A stretch of 64,000 nucleotides of DNA, taken from positions 1-64,000 of the forward strand of contig CAZPVD010000013.1 in the NCBI GenBank assembly GCA_964589935.1. The letters are read 5' to 3'. Both the position numbers and the translations under genes were made by a program. Source of the stretch: VHCN01 sp964589935. GTDB taxonomy: Bacteria > Verrucomicrobiota > Verrucomicrobiia > Limisphaerales > VHCN01. The notes under the pieces are model-generated. The model was not told where the DNA came from, did no database searches, and saw only the letters and a list, made by a program, of their open reading frames with translations. Positions 35,163 to 44,103 of this stretch are shown here, one piece after another (the first letter of the stretch is position 1; every line of letters begins with the position of its first letter).

Positions 35163-36341
35163 TCAGGCGAGCAATTCCATCACGCGCTCCGCAACCGCGC
35201 GCGCGCTTACCGTTCCGCGCCAGTGACGGCTGATCGCCGCAGGATCACGCGCGCCATCCCGCCACGCAGCCAGCTCGCGGCTAAGCGCATCGGCAAACAC
35301 GTTTGCATCCAACGACGGTGCGAGCGTGCCCGAAGCATGTCCGGTGAAGAAGTGCATCGAAGAAATGTGCGCGGGACCGACGACCGAGCAACCGCAGCAC
35401 AGCGCCTCCGCAGCCGCGATGTGAAAGCTCTCATAGCGCGACGTGACCAGCAAAATCTGCGATGTCTCAAGCTCGCCACGCAACGCATCTGAACCCAAAC
35501 GCCCGGCGACACGGATGCGTTCGCGCACATCTTGGGAAAGTTTGTTCGTTCGGCATTGAACCTCTTGCTCGCCGGGGCCGACGATGACGGCGCTTGCGTC
35601 GGGTTCCGCTTCGAGCGCAAGCGTAAGCGATTCGACCAGCAGCGGCGCATTCTTGAAATGCGAGTCCCAGCGTCCGACGGCGATGATTTTCCGCTGCTTC
35701 GCCGCGGCGGTGTTGAGCTTGAATTCCTCGCGCACGGGATGCGGCACCACACGCACGCGCGCGGCCAGCTCGGTGCGGCCCAATTGTGCAAGGAAGTCGC
35801 TGAGGCGTTCCGCGGCGCGGGGCGATTCGATTCCGATCACGTCCGCGTGGGCAAGATGCGCGAGCATCCCGGAATCGTGCAGCGCGGGCGCGAAACGAAA
35901 TGCAAGCGTCTTGGCCAGCGCATACAGGCCGGGCAACGGCGTGTGCCCGTCGCGCGCCAGCGAATACGTGAAACCGAGAAAGTGGCCAAAGCCGGCGCGC
36001 GGGCTTTTGCACCCGTCGGAGTCGAGGCGCACCATGAGCTTTGCGCCGCTAGACTTGATGGCACGCGCGACCGGCTCGTAACGCGGCGCGGCCCACGAGT
36101 TGAGCACGACGGCGTCGGCGTTCCACTGCCGCCACCACGATGCATCGGTGAATTGATCGGGCCGTCCAAGAATCAGCGGCGGCTCATCCGGCACATGCGG
36201 TTCGCCGAGCGCCACGAAACGGGAGTTCACGCCGAGTTCGCGCAGGGCAAGGCAGAGCAAGCCGGCGTCGCGGGCGAAGAAGCCTTGGCTCTCGCCATAC
36301 AACATCGGCGTGGCGGTGAGGATGGTGCGGTTGGCGGACAT
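35163..36341 (-). CDS. Family 4-like glycosyltransferase
   Basis: 392 residues. The N-terminal domain starts ILTATPMLYGESQGFFARDA; the C-terminal GT-B domain has KIIAVGRWDSHFKNAPLLVE, DASAVIVGPGEQEV, TSQILLVTSRYESFHIAAAE and ALCCGCSVVGPAHI. These correspond to the GT1/GT4 donor-binding block with the conserved ESF...EA pattern. Divergent from the flippase at 36456. Cytosolic side of the membrane. Confidence 0.85.
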   Translation of the reverse strand: MSANRTILTATPMLYGESQGFFARDAGLLCLALRELGVNSRFVALGEPHVPDEPPLILGRPDQFTDASWWRQWNADAVVLNSWAAPRYEPVARAIKSSGAKLMVRLDSDGCKSPRAGFGHFLGFTYSLARDGHTPLPGLYALAKTLAFRFAPALHDSGMLAHLAHADVIGIESPRAAERLSDFLAQLGRTELAARVRVVPHPVREEFKLNTAAAKQRKIIAVGRWDSHFKNAPLLVESLTLALEAEPDASAVIVGPGEQEVQCRTNKLSQDVRERIRVAGRLGSDALRGELETSQILLVTSRYESFHIAAAEALCCGCSVVGPAHISSMHFFTGHASGTLAPSLDANVFADALSRELAAWRDGARDPAAISRHWRGTVSARAVAERVMELLA

Positions 36342-36455
36342 GTCGGGCGACGCGGTTATTCAGCGGGCCGCAACGGCGAAAGTCAACGGCGCCACAGGAA
36401 GAGTTGGACTTGCCGCGCGAATTGCACGACAACAGTGTCGCTCAGAGAAACCGGC

Positions 36456-37844
36456 ATGGACGAATCCCTCGGCCTCCTCGCGCGCCTCTGGCGCACTGCC
36501 GTCGTCTGGTCGTGGGCCTACAACGCGCTGCGGCTCGCGGCCGGCTTCCTCCTGCTGCCGTTGCTGCTGCGGCTTCTCCCCACGCCGGACTTCGGGATGC
36601 ACTTCGTGTTCCAGAGCGTCGCCGCGCTGGCGATGATGCTCGATTTTGGATTTAGTGGCGCGGTGTTCCGCGCGACGTGCTTCGCCCTGGCCGGCGGCAC
36701 TGAGTGGCAATCTCTTGGCCTGCCGGCGGCGGAGTCGAACCAATCCGGCCCCAACCGCGCGCTGCTCTGGCAGATCATTCGCGCCACGCGTTTGCTCTAT
36801 CGCTGGCTTGCGCTCGGTTCCATCGTGCTGCTCGGCGCGGCGGGGACAATGCTCATCGCGCCACGGTTTGCGGAAACTTCCTCGCCGTCGCTCACGTGGA
36901 TGGCGTGGACGGTCACGCTGCTCGGCGTCGCGTGGGAACTGCTCGCGAGCTGGTGGGGCGTGGTGTTGATCGCGATGAACCAAGTCGTGCTCGCCGCGCG
37001 GCTGAACGTGCTCGCCTATGCGATCAAGCTCGTCCTCGCCGCGTCGTTGCTCGTCGCGGGCGCGGGTTTGTTGAGCGTGCCGCTGGCCGGACTGATCGCC
37101 AGCATTGTGCAACGAGCGCTGATGCGCCGCGCGTGTCTGCGCTTCATGCCGCCGGAAGATTCGCCGACGGAAGAAAACCCGCGCGCGTTGCTGGCGCGGC
37201 TCTGGCCCACGAGCTGGCGGCAGGGACTCATGGGCCTCGGCACTTACGGTGGCAACGTCGCGACGGCGTTCATCTGCATGGAAGTCTTCGGCCTCGCCGG
37301 CAACGGACGCTACGGTCTCTCGCTGCAAATCATGGCGCTCATGCAGGGCATGGCCGCCGTGTGGACGCAGGTGAAGTGGCCGCTTCTCTCGCAGGCGCGC
37401 GCGCGCGGCGACCTCGCGGCGATGCGGCGGTTGTTCCGGCCACGCTTGTGGCTGCAACTGGCGACCTTCATCGGCATGGCAGCCGTGGCAGTTCCGCTCG
37501 CACCGCCTTTGGTGAAGTTCATTGCGGCGAGCAAGGAGGTTCTTCCCGCGGGATGGCTTGCGTTGCTCGCGCTCAACGCGCTGCTCGACATGCACCTCTC
37601 GACTTGGGGCACGCTCATCGCAACGGATAACCGCGTGCCGATGCTCTGGCCGATGCTTGTCTCCACGGCGGCGAGCCTCACGCTCATGCTCGCACTCGTC
37701 AACTCCAGCGCACTCGGCCTCGGCGCGCTCGTGCTCGCGCCGCTCGCGGTGGGCTGCCTGTTCAACTATTGGCGCTGGCCGCTCGAAGGCGCGCGCACGC
37801 TCGGCACAAGTTTCCCGCGCTTCATGTTCGCGCGAATGGAATAA
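36456..37844 (+). CDS. Polysaccharide flippase, Wzx-like
   Basis: 462 residues from ATG 36456. Roughly 12 hydrophobic segments are visible, among them LAAGFLLLPLLLRLL, SIVLLGAAGTMLIAP, WTVTLLGVAWELLASWWGVV, LVLAASLLVAGAGLLSVPLA and FIGMAAVAVPLAPPLVKFI. N-terminal LARLWRTAVVWSWAYNALRL and the FGFSGAVFRATC block fit the MATE/Wzx export family. It would move the lipid-linked glycan made by the surrounding transferases across the inner membrane. Confidence 0.8.
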   Translation: MDESLGLLARLWRTAVVWSWAYNALRLAAGFLLLPLLLRLLPTPDFGMHFVFQSVAALAMMLDFGFSGAVFRATCFALAGGTEWQSLGLPAAESNQSGPNRALLWQIIRATRLLYRWLALGSIVLLGAAGTMLIAPRFAETSSPSLTWMAWTVTLLGVAWELLASWWGVVLIAMNQVVLAARLNVLAYAIKLVLAASLLVAGAGLLSVPLAGLIASIVQRALMRRACLRFMPPEDSPTEENPRALLARLWPTSWRQGLMGLGTYGGNVATAFICMEVFGLAGNGRYGLSLQIMALMQGMAAVWTQVKWPLLSQARARGDLAAMRRLFRPRLWLQLATFIGMAAVAVPLAPPLVKFIAASKEVLPAGWLALLALNALLDMHLSTWGTLIATDNRVPMLWPMLVSTAASLTLMLALVNSSALGLGALVLAPLAVGCLFNYWRWPLEGARTLGTSFPRFMFARME

Positions 37845-37907
37845 GTTCTCGTGTCTCAGGCGAAGACTGCTATAAAAGCACACCCAGACAGTGAACCGAT
37901 CGTGATT

Positions 37908-38267
37908 ATGAAGCCGACTCTGCTCCTGCTCGCCGCCGCGGGTTTGTTGATGGGCTGCAACAAACCAAAACCTTCCGAGACGCCCCCGGCATCCATCGCA
38001 GCGCCGCCGCAAACGACTCCTGCGCCTGCTGCGTTACCCGCGCCCACCGCGCCGACAGCCGACGTGCTCGTGCCCACAGAGTCGGACATCGGCCTCGCCA
38101 CGCTCAACAAGGCGGTGAACGCCTACACGATGGGGATGCTCAAGGAGCCGCAGACTTTGGATGATTTGGTGAAGGCCGGCTACGTCAAGAAAATGCCCTC
38201 GCCTCCGCCGGGCAAGAAGTTCGCGCTCAACGCGAACAAGACAGCCGTGGTGCTGGTGAACCAGTAG
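37908..38267 (+). CDS. Small lipoprotein
   Basis: 119 residues from ATG 37908. Lipobox LLMGC gives Cys near residue 17, followed by a Pro/Ala/Thr-rich linker (about 20-55) and a compact C-terminal part: LNKAVNAYTMGMLKEPQTLD, VKAGYVKKMPSPPPGKKF. The last segment resembles the C-terminal part of verrucomicrobial pseudopilin-like proteins. Converges with the pseudopilin gene at 38276. No function assigned. Confidence 0.65.
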   Translation: MKPTLLLLAAAGLLMGCNKPKPSETPPASIAAPPQTTPAPAALPAPTAPTADVLVPTESDIGLATLNKAVNAYTMGMLKEPQTLDDLVKAGYVKKMPSPPPGKKFALNANKTAVVLVNQ

Positions 38268-38275
38268 TCAGGCGG

Positions 38276-39082
38276 TCACTTCGACCAGAGCGCGTTCGGG
38301 TCGCCTTTGGGAAGACCCCATCCGACGTTTGTCCCATTCACGGTTTCCGTGTGGCCGTCGAACTTGGCGAGGTTGGCGCGCCGGTTGTGGCGGCTGATGA
38401 GCCGCGTCTGGTCGGGGAAGGTGAAATAGGGCGAAACGGTTGTCTGCGGCGTCAGGAAAAATGCCGCGTTGGCGGTCGGAGCCGTGGTGCTCTCCTGCCA
38501 CTGGTCCGCATTTGGATTGGTCAGACTCGGTGCATCAGCCGTGGCGCAATCAGCTGCGAAGATGGTGACGACCGGGCTTCCGAGCTGAGTCGTGCGAAAA
38601 GGAGCCGAATACGATCCGTTGAAGGCACCAGACTGATACGAGATCCCCACCTCCGGGTAACCCAAGCCGATGCCAAACGAGCCGGCTCCCCGCCCCGCAA
38701 ACTGGAACGCGGGACATTGCGAACCCTTGAAAGTGGCACCGGAGTAGGGCCGCAGCAAGTCCACCCACCAAGCGGCAATGTTCCCACCAATAGTGTTGGT
38801 AAATATCACGATTCCCGGTGGCATCAGTGCAGACGCTCCTGCCACCATGCCTGTGTCAATCATCTTGACGATTTTGTCGTCGTTGCTATCCGAGTAAAGG
38901 GCGGTCCCGATGCCGATTTGATGTGTGTTGTTCACACAGGCCGATGCCTTGCTCTTCGCCTTCGCCGATGCCAGCGCGGGCAGCAGCAGCCCGGCAAGGA
39001 TCGCGATGATGGCGATGACCACGAGAAGTTCAATCAAGGTGAACGCCCGACTGCGGCTGTGTCGCGTGCCTGTGGTTTGCAT
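38276..39082 (-). CDS. Type IV pilin-like protein (DUF1559-like pseudopilin)
   Basis: 268 residues. Prepilin signature FTLIELLVVIAIIAILAGLL at about residues 14-33, preceded by basic RHSRSRA; a GFTLIE-type peptidase site here reads AFTLIE. The globular part contains Gly/Asn-rich motifs and an AFFLTPQTTVSPYF segment and ends NVGWGLPKGDPNALWSK with an HNRRANLAKFDGHTE motif, the H-G-x-x-N type C-terminal wording common in this family in Verrucomicrobia and Planctomycetes. Probably exported through a T2SS/T4P-like machine such as that of the pil operon. Confidence 0.85.
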   Translation of the reverse strand: MQTTGTRHSRSRAFTLIELLVVIAIIAILAGLLLPALASAKAKSKASACVNNTHQIGIGTALYSDSNDDKIVKMIDTGMVAGASALMPPGIVIFTNTIGGNIAAWWVDLLRPYSGATFKGSQCPAFQFAGRGAGSFGIGLGYPEVGISYQSGAFNGSYSAPFRTTQLGSPVVTIFAADCATADAPSLTNPNADQWQESTTAPTANAAFFLTPQTTVSPYFTFPDQTRLISRHNRRANLAKFDGHTETVNGTNVGWGLPKGDPNALWSK

Positions 39083-39215
39083 GGGTGCGGCTTTTTAATT
39101 CGCTATCGTGCTACCTTTGTCGCAGCGCCGCCCGCCGGTCAAATGCAAAATCTCCCGCGCGAATGGATCGGGCTGTGCCAGCGTCGGGTTTTGTGATTCG
39201 ATCAACGCGGTTTCC

Positions 39216-41762
39216 ATGACCTTCACGCATCAAGCCCGCCGTGCGTTCGCTGTCGCCGTTCTCGGCGGCGGCATCCTCGCCGCGCGCGCCGCCGACCGCC
39301 GCGTGGACTTCAACCGCGACGTGCTGCCCGTTCTCTCGGACAACTGCTTCGCCTGCCACGGCCCGGACGAGAAGACGCGCAAAGCCAAATTGCGCCTCGA
39401 CACGCGCGAGGGCGCGCTGCGCTCGAAGGATCCCGTCATCGTCCCCGGCAAGGCCAGCCAGAGCGAACTCATCAAGCGCCTCACGACGAAAGTCCCCGAT
39501 GACGTGATGCCGCCGCCCGACTCGAAGCGCAAGCCCACCGCGCCGCAGATCGAGACGCTGCGGCGCTGGATTGACCAAGGCGCGAAGTGGGCGACGCACT
39601 GGGCCTACGCGCCGCCGCAACGGCCTGAGGTGCCAAACATTCACAACTCGAAATTCGCAATTCGAAATTCCATTGATAACTTCATCCTCGCCCGCTTGGA
39701 GAAGGAGAGCCTGAAGCCGTCGCCGGAAGCGCCGCGCGAAACGCTCATCCGCCGCGTCACGCTCGACCTGACCGGCCTGCCGCCGACGCCTGAAGAAGTG
39801 GACGCGTTCCTCGCCGACAAATCGGCGGACGCCTACGAACGGCTTGTGGACCGCCTGCTCAAGTCGCCACATTACGGCGAGCGCATGGCGTGGGAGTGGC
39901 TCGACGCGGCGCGTTACGCGGACTCGAACGGCTACCAGGGCGACGGCGAGCGCACGATGTGGCCGTGGCGCGACTGGGTGGTGCGCGCGTTGAACGACAA
40001 CATGCCGTTCGACCGGTTCACGACGTGGCAACTCGCGGGGGATTTGCTCGCGAAGGAATCCAAGCCGGAGAACCGCGACCCGATCCTCGCGACTGCGTTC
40101 AACCGCAACCACATGATCAACGGCGAGGGTGGCCGCATCGCCGAGGAGAACCGCATCGAGTATCTCTTCGACCAGACCGAGACGCTCGGCACCGTGTGGC
40201 TCGGCGTGACCATCGGCTGCACGCGCTGCCACGACCACAAGTTCGACCCGTTCACGATGCGCGATTACTACGGCCTGCTCGCCTTCTTCAACAACACGCC
40301 CGTCAACGGCGGCGGCGGCTCCGGCCAGGCTGCGCCGGTGCTCGACATGACCACGTCTCAGGAACTCGCCCGCATGGCGGACGCGGATAAAAAACACGCC
40401 GATGTCTCCGCCGAGGCGGACAACTACGAACGCAAGCGCTTCTCGCTGCCGCCCGGCAAGGAGCGCGCGTCGCAGACGGAGATTTCCAAGTGGCCCGGCA
40501 AGCTTCCTGTTTTTCTCGGCCAGACCGCGCCGGAGAAGCGTTCCGTGGACAACCTGCTCGAATGCGTCGAGCAGTTGAAGAAGCTCGACGAGAAGGATTA
40601 CGCGCGGCTGATGGAAAAACTGCTCGCCGCGCTGCGCGCCAAAATTTCCGCCGCGAACACCATCACCCGCGTCATGGTGATGGAGGAAATGGCGAAGCCG
40701 CGCGACACGTTCGTGCTGGTTCGCGGCGCCTACGACAAGCCGACGGACCAGAAAGTCACGGCCGCGTTCCCCGTAAGCCTAGTGGTAAACACGGAACACG
40801 CAGCGAGGAACGCGGAAGAAAAACTCAGCCGCCTCGACCTCGCGCGCTGGCTGGTTTCGCCGGACAATCCGCTCACCGCGCGCGTGGCCGTCAACCGCGC
40901 GTGGCAGATGTTCTTCGGCACCGGCCTCGTGAAGACCGCGGAGGACTTCGGCGTGCAGGGCGAGAAACCTTCGCATCCCGAACTGCTCGACTGGCTCGCG
41001 ACGGAATTCGTCCGCACCGGCTGGGACGTGAAGCGCCTGCACAAGCTCATCGTCACGAGCGCCACATACCGCCAGTCGTCGCGCGTCACGCCCGCGCTGC
41101 TCGACCACGACCCGGAGAACCGCCTGCTCGCGCGCGGCCCGCGCTTCCGCATGCCGTCGTGGATGCTGCGCGACCAGGCGCTCGCCGCCAGCGGCCTGCT
41201 CACGGACAGGCTCGGCGGCACGCCTGTGAAGCCGTATCAACCGGAAGGCATCTGGGAAGAGGCGACGTTCGGCAAGAAGACCTACAAACAGGACCACGGC
41301 GACGCGCTCTACCGGCGCAGCCTCTACGTGTTCTGGCGGCGCATCGTCGGGCCGACGATGTTCTTCGACGTGGCCAACCGGCAGAACTGCACCGTGAAAT
41401 CCCCGCGCACCAACACGCCGCTGCACGCGCTCGTGACGCTGAATGAAACCACCTTCGTCGAGGCCGCGCGCGCGCTGGCTGAACGCGTCCTGTTGAACGG
41501 CGGCGAGGGCGACGACGCGCGCATCGAATTCGCCGCGCGCCTTGTCCTCGCGCGCAAGCCTTCGCCGGCGGAGAAGAAGATTTTGTCTGGCAGCCTTGCG
41601 CGGTTTCGTGCGCAGTTCGCCGCGAACAAGGATGGCGCGGTAAAGTTGCTCAAGGTCGGTGAATCGTCGCGCAACGAAAAACTCGATGCCGCCGAGCACG
41701 CGGCGTGGACGAGCCTGTGCAGTCTGCTTCTGAACCTCGACGAGGCGGTGTCCAAGGATTAG
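39216..41762 (+). CDS. Cytochrome-type PSCyt1-DUF1549-DUF1553 protein
   Basis: 848 residues from ATG 39216, with signal peptide (RRAFAVAVLGGGILAARAA). The N-terminal PSCyt1 domain has heme motif CFACH near residue 46. DUF1549 follows (IDNFILARLEKESL to TRCHDHKFDP, a second CxxCH near residue 337), and DUF1553 occupies the C-terminal half (LARWLVSPDNPLTARVAVNR; FGVQGEKPSHPELLDWLATE). Typical of Planctomycetes and Verrucomicrobia and often tied to sulfated polysaccharide use, though the reaction is unknown. Two heptamer arrays are read in frame: residues about 142-153 and 525-533. No DUF1501 partner gene follows, which is unusual. Confidence 0.9.
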   Translation: MTFTHQARRAFAVAVLGGGILAARAADRRVDFNRDVLPVLSDNCFACHGPDEKTRKAKLRLDTREGALRSKDPVIVPGKASQSELIKRLTTKVPDDVMPPPDSKRKPTAPQIETLRRWIDQGAKWATHWAYAPPQRPEVPNIHNSKFAIRNSIDNFILARLEKESLKPSPEAPRETLIRRVTLDLTGLPPTPEEVDAFLADKSADAYERLVDRLLKSPHYGERMAWEWLDAARYADSNGYQGDGERTMWPWRDWVVRALNDNMPFDRFTTWQLAGDLLAKESKPENRDPILATAFNRNHMINGEGGRIAEENRIEYLFDQTETLGTVWLGVTIGCTRCHDHKFDPFTMRDYYGLLAFFNNTPVNGGGGSGQAAPVLDMTTSQELARMADADKKHADVSAEADNYERKRFSLPPGKERASQTEISKWPGKLPVFLGQTAPEKRSVDNLLECVEQLKKLDEKDYARLMEKLLAALRAKISAANTITRVMVMEEMAKPRDTFVLVRGAYDKPTDQKVTAAFPVSLVVNTEHAARNAEEKLSRLDLARWLVSPDNPLTARVAVNRAWQMFFGTGLVKTAEDFGVQGEKPSHPELLDWLATEFVRTGWDVKRLHKLIVTSATYRQSSRVTPALLDHDPENRLLARGPRFRMPSWMLRDQALAASGLLTDRLGGTPVKPYQPEGIWEEATFGKKTYKQDHGDALYRRSLYVFWRRIVGPTMFFDVANRQNCTVKSPRTNTPLHALVTLNETTFVEAARALAERVLLNGGEGDDARIEFAARLVLARKPSPAEKKILSGSLARFRAQFAANKDGAVKLLKVGESSRNEKLDAAEHAAWTSLCSLLLNLDEAVSKD
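39639..39673. repeat. Heptamer repeat array in the DUF1553 gene (array 1)
   Basis: Five phased heptamers: ATTCACA, ACTCGAA, ATTCGCA, ATTCGAA, ATTCCAT. It codes an Asn/Ser/Lys/Arg-rich linker just before the conserved IDNFILARLE block. No inverted arm. Confidence 0.85.
40788..40815. repeat. Heptamer repeat array in the DUF1553 gene (array 2)
   Basis: Four phased units: AACACGG, AACACGC, AGCGAGG, AACGCGG. It codes NTEHAARNA at a domain boundary before the conserved LARWLVSPDNPLTAR block. Confidence 0.75.
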
Positions 41763-41771
41763 CCGCGCCGC

Positions 41772-42224
41772 TCACTCCTTCTTGCGCGTGAGGATCATCA
41801 GGAAGTGCCCGTTGCCGGGGTTGGTCCTGAACTCCGTCGGACGCGACCGGGCGCGGTCGTTGCCGGAACACCAGCGGAGCGTGTCGCCATCCACGCGGTA
41901 AATGCCCTGATACAGCTTGCCCTGCACCGGCCCCATCGTGCCCGTCGCATCAATCGTCTTCACGCCACCCGCGCTGCCCAGCTTGTAAGTTCCCTGCCCC
42001 ATGCTGATGTTGCGGCCGTCCTTCGCGGTGATTCTATCAGCGGCGATGACGAGTTCGTTGATTCGCTGCCGACGCTGCGAGGCCTGGCTCCCGTCCCCCT
42101 CCACGACCCAGCCTTCCCACGTGCCTTCGAGTTTCTTGAAGTCAGCGTCCGCCGCGGCGCAGGAAAGCAACGCCGAGGCAAAGAGGACCGTCCCCATGCA
42201 AAAAGTCTGCGTAGGAGTTTTCAT
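41772..42224 (-). CDS. Secreted TIGR03067-domain protein
   Basis: 150 residues with a signal peptide (MGTVLFASALLSCAAA). The mature part reads FKKLEGTWEGWVVEGDGSQA, then MGQGTYKLGSAGGVKTIDAT, GIYRVDGDTLRWCSGN and a final LMILTRKKE. This is the lipocalin-like TIGR03067 pattern, widespread in Planctomycetes and Verrucomicrobia and of unknown role. It lies between the DUF1553 gene and the TIM-barrel gene. Confidence 0.8.
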   Translation of the reverse strand: MKTPTQTFCMGTVLFASALLSCAAADADFKKLEGTWEGWVVEGDGSQASQRRQRINELVIAADRITAKDGRNISMGQGTYKLGSAGGVKTIDATGTMGPVQGKLYQGIYRVDGDTLRWCSGNDRARSRPTEFRTNPGNGHFLMILTRKKE

Positions 42225-42233
42225 GGTTGGGTT

Positions 42234-43148
42234 TCAAGCCAGAACGGCTTGCGGCTTCTTCGCCAGCTCTGCCTTTACCTCGGCAATCAACTTTTCCAAT
42301 CGCCGGCCATACTCGACGTAGTTGGCGCGCATCGCGTCGTCGTTGCTTGCCTGCGCGTGCGTGTCGTGGAAGACCACGACCATGTGCGGCTCGATGCTGA
42401 TGCCGGCGTCGTAACCGCGCGCGAAGGCATCCTTCAAAATGTCACGCACGCGGCCCTGGCCTTCGCCGGGCCAATTGTAATCGGCGTCGTTCTTCGCCGC
42501 GTTCCATGTCGCGTCCTTCACGTGGATGTGCGCGGTGTGGTCGCGGACGTGCGTCCAGAATTCCCACGGGTCCTGCTTCTTCCACGGCTGCGGGCCGCGG
42601 CGGTCGGCGTTGAAGATGGGGTTCGCCGTGTCAAAGACCCACTTTAGGCCGGGGCATTTGTCGAGCAGCTCCAGCGCGTGCTGCCAGCTCATGCCGCCGT
42701 AGTTCATGCAATTCTCGTGGACGGGTTGCAGACCCGCGTCGAGGAACATCTTCGTCACTTCGCGCACGCGCTCGAAGACGACGGACGGCGTGACCGCGTC
42801 GGCGTCGCCGGGCTTGAAGCTCATCACGCGGACGAACTTCGTGCCGAGACGCGTCATGCGCGGGATGCAGCGCTTCACTTCCGCGAGCGTCACGTCGAAC
42901 GGCGTCTCGACCGTCTTCGCCCAATTCATGATGGTGGAGCCGAAGGCGTAGATGCCGACGCCGCTGTCCTTGAGCTTGCGCTCGACGATGGCGAACGCGT
43001 CGTCCGGGATGTTGTGGAGGTTGTCCTTCTTGAAGCCGGGCACTTCGACACCGCGCATCTCGATGTGCCGCCAGCCGAGTTCCTGCGTCGCGCGAATCTG
43101 TCCGTCAATCGAGTTCGCGCCCTCGTCGCCGATGCCTGTGAGAATCAT
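42234..43148 (-). CDS. Sugar phosphate isomerase/epimerase-type TIM-barrel protein
   Basis: 304 residues, cytosolic. AP-endonuclease-2-like TIM barrel: ATQELGWRHIEMRGVEVPGF, FVRVMSFKPGDAD, GLQPVHENCMNYGGMSWQHA, KWVFDTANPIFNADRRGPQP, HIHVKDATW, SIEPHMVVVFHDTHA. Metal-binding His, Glu and Asp residues occupy the expected strand ends. Probably an inosose or keto-sugar isomerase/epimerase; nearby Gfo/Idh/MocA at 44598 is a common functional partner. Exact substrate unknown. Confidence 0.85.
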   Translation of the reverse strand: MILTGIGDEGANSIDGQIRATQELGWRHIEMRGVEVPGFKKDNLHNIPDDAFAIVERKLKDSGVGIYAFGSTIMNWAKTVETPFDVTLAEVKRCIPRMTRLGTKFVRVMSFKPGDADAVTPSVVFERVREVTKMFLDAGLQPVHENCMNYGGMSWQHALELLDKCPGLKWVFDTANPIFNADRRGPQPWKKQDPWEFWTHVRDHTAHIHVKDATWNAAKNDADYNWPGEGQGRVRDILKDAFARGYDAGISIEPHMVVVFHDTHAQASNDDAMRANYVEYGRRLEKLIAEVKAELAKKPQAVLA

Positions 43149-43175
43149 GGTGCGGAGAATTTAGCCACACTTGAG

Positions 43176-43214
43176 CCGCTTGGGAAGCGGCGAAAGGAAT
43201 TCGCCGAAGGCGAA
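43176..43214. repeat. Two adjacent small perfect hairpins
   Basis: CCGCTT-GGG-AAGCGG (43176-43190) and TTCGCC-GAA-GGCGAA (43200-43214), both 6-bp stems with 3-nt loops, lie upstream of the TIM-barrel gene. Further on, AACACGG appears twice around 43257 in a loose 7-nt-like pattern. No T-run. Confidence 0.4.
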
Positions 43215-43311
43215 GGTTCGCAGGACCGAGCGAGCGGGCGCGAGCGAGTCAAATGAAACACGGAGGGAACACGGATTTATTAACATGAAGCGCAACGTGT
43301 CCCGTCGTTCC

Positions 43312-43686
43312 TCATTTGAATTGTGTCAGCGAAAGCGTGTTCCCATCCGGGTCTTTGAACCACGCCACCTTCGCGCCGGATGGAGTCGTCCAGACGCCCT
43401 GCTCATCTTGCAAGAGACCCTCGTAACGCTCGAAGCGGACACCTTGTTTCGCCAGCTTCGCAATGACGGCGCGGATGCTACGCACTTTCCAGCCGAGAAC
43501 AGTGTGCGTGGCGGGCGTGAGGTCGCCGACCTTCTGGACGCGGAGCATCGTGCCCGCGGCGTCGAACACGAGCGCGAACGGGTCGTCGCTGATGAGCTTG
43601 AGGCCCAAGGTCCGCCCGTAGAATTTCCGCGCCCGCGCCGGATTTTTCGTCGCAACAAAGCTGATGATCTTGGATGAATTGAGCAT
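43312..43686 (-). CDS. VOC-superfamily (glyoxalase-like) protein
   Basis: 124 residues. Starts MLNSSKIISFVATKNPARAR with KFYGRTLGLKLISDDPFALV, then GTMLRVQKVGDL, and ends WFKDPDGNTLSLTQF, the standard C-terminal half-motif with the metal or substrate Glu/Asp positions. Single small cytosolic domain; could be a lyase, dioxygenase-like or resistance protein. No substrate evidence. Confidence 0.82.
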   Translation of the reverse strand: MLNSSKIISFVATKNPARARKFYGRTLGLKLISDDPFALVFDAAGTMLRVQKVGDLTPATHTVLGWKVRSIRAVIAKLAKQGVRFERYEGLLQDEQGVWTTPSGAKVAWFKDPDGNTLSLTQFK

Positions 43687-43720
43687 GCCTACACGCGGTT
43701 GTTGCTGGATTTGTTCAGCG

Positions 43721-44035
43721 TCATCGGCGCAGGCGACGCAACGCGCCTATAAGTGGACCGACCGAATAGCGGCAGAGAATAAGGCCGACAATAGATTCAA
43801 ATCCCACTTCCATCCAAAAACTGACCGCGTCATCTTGTAGTCTGTAGTGGCGGAAATAGAAGACTGCATGCTCGCTAATGTAATAACCCCAAATCTCTCC
43901 TCTCTTGATGCCAGCGATTGCGTGCCAAAAAATCAGAACAGCCAGCGCCAGCAGGAATACTGCACCGAGGATGGTCCAACGTGGATCATCAGGTTTTGAT
44001 TTGTCATCACCTCTGTTCATTGAGATGCCCAACAC
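43721..44035 (-). CDS. Small membrane protein of unknown function
   Basis: 104 residues. Acidic/basic N-terminus (NRGDDKSKPDDPRW), a membrane helix (ILGAVFLLALAVLIFWHAIA), an aromatic loop (YYISEHAVFYFRHYRLQDD) and a second weaker helix (GFESIVGLILCRYSVGPLIG) with a basic tail. Codon use is less GC-biased than neighbours. No family recognised. Confidence 0.55.
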   Translation of the reverse strand: MLGISMNRGDDKSKPDDPRWTILGAVFLLALAVLIFWHAIAGIKRGEIWGYYISEHAVFYFRHYRLQDDAVSFWMEVGFESIVGLILCRYSVGPLIGALRRLRR

Positions 44036-44103
44036 CTGCGGTTAGATCGCAACTTGTCCCCTGCGTCATTCCCGGCGAAGAATGATGTTGGCCTTCGGCA
44101 TGA

